Positions 58,171-64,000 of a stretch of 64,000 nucleotides of DNA are shown here, one piece after another. The notes beneath the pieces were generated by a model. It saw only the letters and a list, made by a program, of their open reading frames with translations, did not search any database and had not been told where the DNA came from. The translations under genes and the position numbers were made by a program. Source of the DNA: Pseudomonas oryzihabitans (lineage in GTDB: Bacteria > Pseudomonadota > Gammaproteobacteria > Pseudomonadales > Pseudomonadaceae); the NCBI RefSeq assembly GCF_006384975.1, contig NZ_CP021645.1, positions 3,190,001 to 3,254,000 on the forward strand, given 5' to 3'. Positions within the stretch are counted from its first letter, which is position 1, and each line of letters starts with the position of its first letter.

Positions 58171-59625
58171 TTAGGCCGGACGATAAACGCGCACATTGGC
58201 GTGCCCTTCGGTGAGCAGGTGATGGGCGTGCAGCCGGCTCATCACCCCGCGGTCGCAATAAAGGAGGTACTGGCGGCTGTCGTCCAGTTCCTTGAAACGG
58301 CTGTTCAGGGCGAAGAAGGGCATGGCCTGCACTTCGATGCCCGCAAGTTCCAGCGGCGCCTCTTCCTGGGCGTCGGGATGGCGGATGTCCACCACGATCT
58401 GACCTGGCAAGGGCTGTGCCAGCTCTTCGACCTGCACGTCCTTGCCCAGCTCTTCGATCACCTTGTCGACGGTGATGAAGCGAGCGCGCTCCAGGGCGGC
58501 GTCAAGCACCGCCATGTCGAACTTGCCTTCCTCGTGCTCCACCCGGAAGCCCTTGGCCTTGGTGGTGGGATTCACCGAGATGACGCCACAGTATTCCGGC
58601 ATGTGCTTGGCGAAGTCGGCGGTGCCGATGCGCTCGGCGGTATCGATGATGTCCTGCTTGTGGCTGGCCAGCAGCGGGCGCAGCACCAGGGTATCGGTGG
58701 CCTTGTCGATCACCGCCAGGTTGGTCAGGGTCTGGCTGGAGACCTGGGAGACGGCCTCGCCGGTCACCAGCGCCTCGATCTGCAACTGCTCGGCGATGCG
58801 GCTGGCGGCACGCAGCATCATGCGCTTCAAGATCACGCCCATGTGGCTGTCGTCGCACTGGGTGAGGATCTGCCCCACCACCTCCTCGAAGGGCACGCTG
58901 ATGAACAGCACGCGCTGGGAGCGACCGAATTTCTCCCACAGATAGTGCGCCACTTCCATCACGCCCAATTCGTGGGCACGCCCGCCGAGATTGAAGAAGC
59001 AGAAGTGGCTGACCATGCCGCGCCTCATCATCTGGTAGGCGGCCACGGTGGAATCGAAGCCACCGGACATCAGCACCAGCACCTGCTCCAGGGCCCCCAG
59101 CGGATAACCGCCCAACCCCTCGTGATGCTGGTCGATGATGAACAGCTTCTGGTCGCGGATCTCCAGGCGAACGTTCACCTCGGGATTCTTCAGGGCGATG
59201 CCGGCACCGCCGCAGCGCTCGCGCAGACCACCACCGACGTAGCGCTCCACGTCCATCGAGGAAAAGTCATGCTTGCCGGCGCGCTTGCAGCGCACCGAGA
59301 ACACCTTGCCACGGACCCGCTCGCCGAAGTGGCGCTCGCACAGGGTGAGGATGGTCTCGAAGTCGCCCAGCGGATACTCGTGCACCTCGAGGAACTGGCC
59401 GATGCCGGGGGTACAGGCCAGGCGCTGCTTCATCTCCGCCAGCAGGCGCGGCTCGCTGACCGCGGTGTCGAGGGTGACGTTGTCCCACACCCCATCGACC
59501 AGCACGTCCGGATCCAGATCACGCAGCACGACCCGAATGTTCTTCACCAGCTGGCGAATGAAATTCTTGCGTACCGGACGACTCTTGATGGTGATTTCCG
59601 GAAAGACCTTGATGATGAGCTTCAT
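58171..59625 (-). CDS. thiI: tRNA sulfurtransferase ThiI with rhodanese domain
   Basis: Makes 4-thiouridine at tRNA position 8 and supplies sulfur to thiamine thiazole. 484 residues: ferredoxin-like and THUMP domains (to ~165), PP-loop SGGFDST (187-193), and a C-terminal rhodanese domain with active Cys457 in LLYCDRG. All three parts are intact. ATG 59625. The typA gene follows after 156 bases. Confidence 0.95.
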   Translation of the reverse strand: MKLIIKVFPEITIKSRPVRKNFIRQLVKNIRVVLRDLDPDVLVDGVWDNVTLDTAVSEPRLLAEMKQRLACTPGIGQFLEVHEYPLGDFETILTLCERHFGERVRGKVFSVRCKRAGKHDFSSMDVERYVGGGLRERCGGAGIALKNPEVNVRLEIRDQKLFIIDQHHEGLGGYPLGALEQVLVLMSGGFDSTVAAYQMMRRGMVSHFCFFNLGGRAHELGVMEVAHYLWEKFGRSQRVLFISVPFEEVVGQILTQCDDSHMGVILKRMMLRAASRIAEQLQIEALVTGEAVSQVSSQTLTNLAVIDKATDTLVLRPLLASHKQDIIDTAERIGTADFAKHMPEYCGVISVNPTTKAKGFRVEHEEGKFDMAVLDAALERARFITVDKVIEELGKDVQVEELAQPLPGQIVVDIRHPDAQEEAPLELAGIEVQAMPFFALNSRFKELDDSRQYLLYCDRGVMSRLHAHHLLTEGHANVRVYRPA

Positions 59626-59752
59626 GAACGGGAGACGGCGTGCGGGAAACGCGAAAGAAAAGGGCCAAGATCATACCTGAAAACCGCCGCGGACTCGAAT
59701 CGAGCCGACAAAATCACCTAAAGCCCCATTTAAGTGCATTTCTAAAATTCAA

Positions 59753-59769
59753 AGCACCAAACAGGTGCG
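59753..59769 (+). promoter_or_regulatory. NtrC site before glnA
   Basis: GCACC (59754-59758), five bases, GGTGC (59764-59768): perfect core of the TGCACC-N5-GGTGCA NtrC site, about 107 bases before the predicted start of transcription. Confidence 0.85.
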
Positions 59770-59842
59770 ATCATGCGGCATCGACAGGCCTGAAAACGCC
59801 GCGAGATACGGTGGCAAGCCGCTCCAGCCCATTTGAGGGCAC

Positions 59843-59858
59843 TGGCATACAACTTGCT
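59843..59858 (+). promoter_or_regulatory. Sigma-54 promoter of glnA
   Basis: TGGCATACAACTTGCT matches TGGCAY-R-N4-TTGCW; GG at 59844-59845 (-24) and GC at 59856-59857 (-12), so transcription should start near 59868. Confidence 0.88.
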
Positions 59859-60010
59859 CTCTTGTGAGGCAGCCGCCCCTGAGCCAGCATAGGGCGCTTT
59901 TCGTCGAATGCCGGTCGTGGACCGCGCAGCACGGGAGCGCCCCTCAAGGGCACAGCTGATACCGGGAGTACCGCCAACCGCTCCCGGCCGAAATTCCTCT
60001 GGAGGAAACC

Positions 60011-61417
60011 ATGTCGAAGGCTGTTCAACTGATCAAAGAAAACGACGTGAAGTGGGTAGACCTGCGCTTCACCGACACCAAAGGCAAGCAGCAACACGTC
60101 ACCATGCCGGCGCGTGACGCGCTGGACGAGGACTTCTTCGCCCACGGCAAGATGTTCGACGGCTCCTCCATCGCCGGCTGGAAAGGCATCGAAGCCTCCG
60201 ACATGATCCTGCTGCCCGACGACAGCACCGCCGTCCTGGACCCCTTCACCGAAGAGCCGACCCTGATCCTGGTCTGCGACATCATCGAACCCTCGACCAT
60301 GCAGCCCTACGAGCGCGACCCCCGCGGTATCGCCAAGGCCGCCGAGGAATACCTGAAGTCCACCGGCATCGGCGACACCGTGTTCGTCGGCCCGGAGCCC
60401 GAGTTCTTCATCTTCGACGAAGTGAAGTTCAAGTCGGACATCTCCGGCTCCATGTTCAAGATCTTCTCCGAGCAGGCGTCCTGGAACACCGACGCTGACT
60501 TCGAAAGCGGCAACAAGGGCCACCGTCCGGGCGTCAAGGGCGGCTACTTCCCGGTTCCGCCAGTCGATCACGACCACGAAATCCGTACCGCCATGTGCAA
60601 CGCCCTGGAAGAGATGGGCCTGACCGTGGAAGTCCACCACCACGAAGTGGCGACCGCTGGCCAGAACGAGATCGGTGTGCAGTTCAACACCCTGGTCAAG
60701 AAGGCCGACGAGACCCAGACCCTGAAGTACGTCGTGCACAATGTGGCCGATGCCTACGGCAAGACCGCCACCTTCATGCCCAAGCCCCTGTACGGCGACA
60801 ACGGCTCCGGCATGCACGTGCACATGTCCATCTCCAAGGATGGCAAGAACACCTTCGCCGGCGAAGGCTATGCCGGTCTGTCCGATACCGCCCTGTACTT
60901 CATCGGCGGCATCATCAAGCACGGCAAGGCCCTGAACGGCTTCACCAACCCGTCCACCAACAGCTACAAGCGTCTGGTGCCCGGCTTCGAAGCCCCGGTC
61001 ATGCTGGCCTACTCGGCCCGTAACCGTTCCGCCTCCATCCGTATCCCCTATGTGTCGAGCCCGAAAGCCCGCCGCATCGAAGCCCGCTTCCCGGATCCGG
61101 CTGCCAACCCCTACCTGTGCTTCGCCGCTCTGCTGATGGCTGGCCTGGACGGCATCCAGAACAAGATTCACCCCGGCGATGCAGCCGACAAGAACCTGTA
61201 CGATCTGCCGCCGGAAGAAGGCAAGAAGATCCCGCAGGTCTGCGGCAGCCTGAAGGAAGCCCTGGAAGCCCTGGACGCCGGTCGTGCATTCCTGACCAAG
61301 GGCGGCGTCTTCACCGACGAGTTCATCGATGCCTACATCGAGCTGAAGTCCGAGGAAGAGATCAAGGTGCGTACCTTCGTGCACCCGCTGGAATACGACC
61401 TGTACTACAGCGTCTAA
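60011..61417 (+). CDS. glnA: Glutamine synthetase type I
   Basis: ATP-dependent glutamine synthesis from glutamate and ammonia; dodecamer. 468 residues with [11 protein letters not shown], the ATP-binding [16 protein letters not shown] and the adenylylation Tyr397 in NLYDLPPEE, so activity is regulated by GlnE. GGAGG precedes ATG 60011. Nitrogen-controlled through the upstream sigma-54/NtrC elements. Confidence 0.98.
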   Translation: MSKAVQLIKENDVKWVDLRFTDTKGKQQHVTMPARDALDEDFFAHGKMFDGSSIAGWKGIEASDMILLPDDSTAVLDPFTEEPTLILVCDIIEPSTMQPYERDPRGIAKAAEEYLKSTGIGDTVFVGPEPEFFIFDEVKFKSDISGSMFKIFSEQASWNTDADFESGNKGHRPGVKGGYFPVPPVDHDHEIRTAMCNALEEMGLTVEVHHHEVATAGQNEIGVQFNTLVKKADETQTLKYVVHNVADAYGKTATFMPKPLYGDNGSGMHVHMSISKDGKNTFAGEGYAGLSDTALYFIGGIIKHGKALNGFTNPSTNSYKRLVPGFEAPVMLAYSARNRSASIRIPYVSSPKARRIEARFPDPAANPYLCFAALLMAGLDGIQNKIHPGDAADKNLYDLPPEEGKKIPQVCGSLKEALEALDAGRAFLTKGGVFTDEFIDAYIELKSEEEIKVRTFVHPLEYDLYYSV

Positions 61418-61434
61418 TCCCGCTGCGGTAATTG

Positions 61435-61460
61435 AAAAGGCCTCCTTCGGGAGGCCTTTT
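61435..61460 (+). terminator. Rho-independent terminator of glnA
   Basis: AAAAGGCCTCC (61435-61445) and GGAGGCCTTTT (61450-61460) around TTCG, followed by more T. Confidence 0.93.
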
Positions 61461-61575
61461 CTTTGCGTGCGGAAAACCGTCGCGACCGACGCCACCGCGG
61501 GAAGGCCGAGCTGCCTACCTACGCACCCAGCGTGCCTGCTACCCTTGATCCCCATCGCCCGGCCGAGATTCCGCC

Positions 61576-62094
61576 ATGCCTCGCCTGCTCGCCTGCTGTC
61601 TGTTCTGCCTCGCCTGCTCCGCCCAGGCCGCGATCTACAAGTCGGTCGATGCCGAAGGCAATACGGTGTTCAGCGACCAACCCTCGGCCAATGCCACACC
61701 GGTGCAGGTGCCCCCCACCAATACCGTGGGCAATCCCCAGCCGGCGCCAAGCATCCCGAGCGCCCCCGCGACTGTGCCGTCCGCAGGCCCGGCCTTCAGC
61801 CGTCTGGAGGTGAATCTGCCCAACGACGAGGCTATCCGCGCCAACAATGGCACCTTTGCCGTGGGGGTCTCCCTGGAACCGGCACTGAAGGCGGGCCAGA
61901 GCCTGCAACTGCTGGTGGATGGCCAGCCCTATGGCAGCCCCGGCCAGAGCACCCGCTTCGGCGTCACCAACCTGGAGCGTGGCGAGCACCGCTTCGCCGC
62001 CCAGGTCCTCTCGGGCACAGGCGAGGTGATCCAGACCAGTGCCGAGAAGACGGTCACGGTGCAACGCATCAGTGTCAACAGTCCCGCCCGCTGA
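61576..62094 (+). CDS. DUF4124 exported protein A
   Basis: A 172-residue exported protein: signal (1-18, AQA), then the DUF4124 start AIYKSVDAEGNTVFSDQPSANA, a Pro/Ala/Thr-rich linker, and a C-terminal Ig-like strand region (LEVNLPNDEAIRANNG...). Function unknown. It overlaps the next DUF4124 gene (TGATG), and both lie between glnA and ntrB, as in other pseudomonads. Confidence 0.83.
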   Translation: MPRLLACCLFCLACSAQAAIYKSVDAEGNTVFSDQPSANATPVQVPPTNTVGNPQPAPSIPSAPATVPSAGPAFSRLEVNLPNDEAIRANNGTFAVGVSLEPALKAGQSLQLLVDGQPYGSPGQSTRFGVTNLERGEHRFAAQVLSGTGEVIQTSAEKTVTVQRISVNSPAR

Positions 62095-62732
62095 TGAGCC
62101 GCGTTCTCGCCCTGCTGCTGCTCTGCGTCCTGCTACCCGCGCAGGCGGCGGTCTACAGCTATGTCGACAAGGACGGTAATCGCGTCTACACCGACCAGCC
62201 GCCCAAGGGCGTCAAGGCCACCCGGGTGCCGGTGAGTACCACCAACAACCTCAACCAACAGGGCCAGCCGACCCGCAAGCTGAGTCCGACGCCAAGCGCG
62301 CCGGTGGCGAAGACGCCCAAGCCCGCGCCCTTCCGCTACCAGATGCTACGCATCCTGGTCCCCGAGCCCGACGCCACCGTGATCGATCAACAAGGGCAAC
62401 TCATCGTCAGCCTGGTGAGCGAGCCGGAGCTGCAACCGGGCCACAGCTATCGACTGCTGCTGGATGACAAGGAAGCCGGTGTCGGCCGCAGCCCGGTCTT
62501 CCCGCTGGACAACCTGGACCGCGGCACCCATCAGCTGGTGGCGGAAATCCTCGCGGCCGATGGTAACGTGCTGGAGCGCACCCCGGCCCAGCCCTTCCAC
62601 CTGCGCCGCCCTTCACTGGAGCAGAAGCGCCGTGCCCATCCGTGCGCAGCGGCGGATTGGGGCAAAAGACCGGAATGCCCACTCGACATGAAGCCGCCCG
62701 AAGTCAAGAAATCCTGGCTACCCTTCCTGTAA
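62094..62732 (+). CDS. DUF4124 exported protein B
   Basis: A 212-residue protein with signal peptide (1-18, AQA), the DUF4124 start AVYSYVDKDGNRVYTDQPP, a Thr/Pro/Lys linker, an Ig-like region (LRILVPEPDATVIDQQG) and a C-terminal Cys-containing tail. A longer paralogue of gene A, coupled to it by a one-base overlap. Function unknown. Confidence 0.83.
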   Translation: MSRVLALLLLCVLLPAQAAVYSYVDKDGNRVYTDQPPKGVKATRVPVSTTNNLNQQGQPTRKLSPTPSAPVAKTPKPAPFRYQMLRILVPEPDATVIDQQGQLIVSLVSEPELQPGHSYRLLLDDKEAGVGRSPVFPLDNLDRGTHQLVAEILAADGNVLERTPAQPFHLRRPSLEQKRRAHPCAAADWGKRPECPLDMKPPEVKKSWLPFL

Positions 62733-62749
62733 CGCCCCATATTGGTGCT
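62733..62749 (+). promoter_or_regulatory. NtrC site before ntrB
   Basis: GCCCCATATTGGTGC (62734-62748) differs in one base from the canonical GCACCATATTGGTGC NtrC core. It lies right after the DUF4124 B stop and about 138 bases before the predicted ntrB transcription start. Confidence 0.85.
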
Positions 62750-62853
62750 CTTTTCCGTCGCGCACCATCTTGATACAAATCCTAGGCAGGTTGCCGAGGC
62801 GCACGGCGGCTGTTAGTGCACGTTACAGCTATCTGCCCTAACTCGGGGCGTCT

Positions 62854-62869
62854 TGGTTTGCTTCTTGCA
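62854..62869 (+). promoter_or_regulatory. Sigma-54 promoter of ntrB
   Basis: TTGGTTTGCTTCTTGCA: GG at 62855-62856 and GC at 62867-62868, with the 12-base GG-to-GC spacing also seen at glnA. TTGCA is perfect; the CAY part is TTT. Transcription should start near 62879. Confidence 0.7.
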
Positions 62870-62903
62870 TTTTCCTATCGTCTCTATAGCGCTGTGGCCT
62901 CTC

Positions 62904-63968
62904 ATGCCTACCGACGTCATCCATCGACTCCTGCTCGACAACCTTACGACCGCGGTCATCCTGCTGGATGCGGAGTTGCGGCTGGAGTACATGAATCCGG
63001 CGGCCGAGATGCTGCTGGCCATCAGCGGCCAGCGCAGTCACGGTCAGTTCATCAGCGAACTCTTCACCGAATCGCCCGAGGCCCTGCAGGCGCTGCGCCA
63101 GGCGGTGGATCATGCCCACCCCTTCACCAAGCGCGAGGCTTTGCTGGTTTCCACCTCGGGCAACAGCCTGACGGTGGACTACGCGGTGACGCCCATCCTG
63201 GACCGCCACAACACCCTGCTGCTGCTGGAAGTCCATCCGCGCGACCGCCTGCTGCGCATCACCAAGGAAGAGGCGCAACTCTCCAAGCAGGAGACCACCA
63301 AGCTGCTGGTGCGCGGCCTGGCCCACGAGATCAAGAATCCCCTGGGCGGCATCCGTGGCGCCGCCCAGTTGCTGGCCCGAGAGCTGCCCGAGGAATCCCT
63401 CAAGGACTACACCAACGTCATCATCGAGGAAGCGGACCGCCTGCGGAATCTGGTCGACCGCATGCTCGGTTCCAACAAGCTGCCCAAGCTCGCCATCACC
63501 AACGTGCACGAGGTGCTCGAGCGGGTCTGCAGCCTGGTGGAAGCGGAAAGCCAGGGGTTGATCAACCTGGTGCGTGACTACGACCCAAGCATTCCCGACC
63601 TGATGATCGATCGCGAACAGATGATCCAGGCCGTGCTCAACATCGTGCGCAACGCCATGCAGGCCATCTCCCAGCAGAACGAGCTGCGCCTGGGCCGAGT
63701 CACCCTGAGAACTCGCACCCTGCGCCAGTTCACCATCGGCCACCACCGCCATCGCCTGGTGTGCAAGGTGGAGATCACCGACAACGGTCCGGGCATTCCC
63801 CCGGACCTGCAGGAAACCATCTTCTATCCCATGGTCAGCGGCCGCCCCGACGGCACCGGCCTGGGACTCGCCATTACCCAGAACATCATCACCCAGCACC
63901 AGGGCCTGATCGAGTGTGAAAGCCATCCCGGCCACACCGCCTTCAGCATCTTCCTGCCGCTGGAATAA
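62904..63968 (+). CDS. ntrB: Nitrogen regulation sensor kinase NtrB
   Basis: Cytoplasmic kinase/phosphatase for NtrC, controlled by PII. 354 residues: N-terminal PAS domain (about 10-110, LDNLTTAVILLDAELRLEYMN), HisKA with His141 in RGLAHEIKNPLGG, and HATPase with TDNGPGIPP and GTGLGLAITQN. ATG 62904 is used because the open frame upstream overlaps the sigma-54 promoter. ntrC starts 12 bases after it. Confidence 0.95.
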   Translation: MPTDVIHRLLLDNLTTAVILLDAELRLEYMNPAAEMLLAISGQRSHGQFISELFTESPEALQALRQAVDHAHPFTKREALLVSTSGNSLTVDYAVTPILDRHNTLLLLEVHPRDRLLRITKEEAQLSKQETTKLLVRGLAHEIKNPLGGIRGAAQLLARELPEESLKDYTNVIIEEADRLRNLVDRMLGSNKLPKLAITNVHEVLERVCSLVEAESQGLINLVRDYDPSIPDLMIDREQMIQAVLNIVRNAMQAISQQNELRLGRVTLRTRTLRQFTIGHHRHRLVCKVEITDNGPGIPPDLQETIFYPMVSGRPDGTGLGLAITQNIITQHQGLIECESHPGHTAFSIFLPLE

Positions 63969-63980
63969 CGAGGAGCACGC

Positions 63981-64000
63981 ATGAGCCGTTCGGAGACCGT
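63981..64000 (+). CDS. ntrC: Nitrogen response regulator NtrC, 5' end only
   Basis: Only six full codons are inside the window (MSRSET, then part of V), but they match the Pseudomonas NtrC start. GAGGAG lies 6 bases before ATG 63981, and ntrB directly precedes it, so identification is by position and start. The rest of the gene lies beyond the window. Confidence 0.8.

Larger units (their letters stand above)
59626..60010. promoter_or_regulatory. glnA upstream regulatory region
   Basis: 385 bases with no gene. Contains the NtrC site and sigma-54 promoter listed separately, and the thiI promoter on the other strand. An AT-rich patch (59700-59760) is unlike the flanks. The ~140-base glnA leader downstream of the sigma-54 site has no recognised riboswitch. 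Confidence 0.6.

Overview
The window is GC-rich, gene-dense chromosomal DNA from a gammaproteobacterium, almost certainly a Pseudomonas. Support comes from three core gene orders recalled from P. aeruginosa and relatives: argA / argE / CYTH triphosphatase / lone GspE-type ATPase / gcvH; fba / two small lipoproteins / pgk / epd / tkt / ArsR-methyltransferase / metK; and glnA / two DUF4124 genes / ntrB / ntrC. A DUF2388 gene, a REP-type inverted repeat and a PmrA-like regulator agree. A class Ib ribonucleotide reductase would suit the P. oryzihabitans/psychrotolerans side of the genus, but the species is a guess. No rRNA, tRNA, CRISPR array, transposase or prophage was seen.

Layout. 0-11.5 kb: arginine biosynthesis (argA, argE), a CYTH triphosphatase, a lone T2SS/T4P-type ATPase, a 1449-residue multisensor hybrid kinase, a DUF2388 protein and an isolated gcvH. 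11.5-21 kb: exported GH5 glycanase, sorbosone-dehydrogenase-like lipoprotein, PmrAB-like two-component system with a PmrA-box-like site, GST, HD-GYP protein, acyltransferase and DHA2 efflux pump. 21-29.5 kb: cold-shock protein, HAD phosphatase, DXR-like/SAF oxidoreductase, MurJ-like flippase, LexA-controlled yebG, nucleoside hydrolase, and an M48-type membrane protein that has lost its catalytic Glu and is followed by an in-frame amber codon.

29.5-50.4 kb is the fba-pgk-epd-tkt-metK block (glycolysis, pentose phosphate, SAM synthesis) interrupted by two insertions. Between epd and tkt lie nrdHIEF with tandem NrdR-like boxes, a 98-bp direct repeat, an AdaA-AlkA fusion, ogt and an orphan vgrG. 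Between tkt and the SahR-like regulator lies a pqiA-pqiA-pqiB-pqiC lipid-transport operon. 50.4-56 kb holds a tandem pair of divergent PAP2 proteins, a PotD-like periplasmic protein overlapping a GGDEF-EAL protein (an NspS/MbaA-like arrangement), a perfect 29-bp inverted repeat of REP type and an LprI-like protein. 56-64 kb: typA, thiI, then the nitrogen-control block glnA-DUF4124-DUF4124-ntrB-ntrC, with sigma-54 promoters and NtrC sites visible before glnA and ntrB. The window ends inside ntrC.

Most promising for new biology: the PotD-like/GGDEF-EAL pair with its PAP2 neighbours, the DXR-like oxidoreductase behind an Anr-type box, the decayed M48 protein, and the PmrA-box leader with competing hairpins. 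All calls rest on reading the sequence and on family knowledge; no database search was run.
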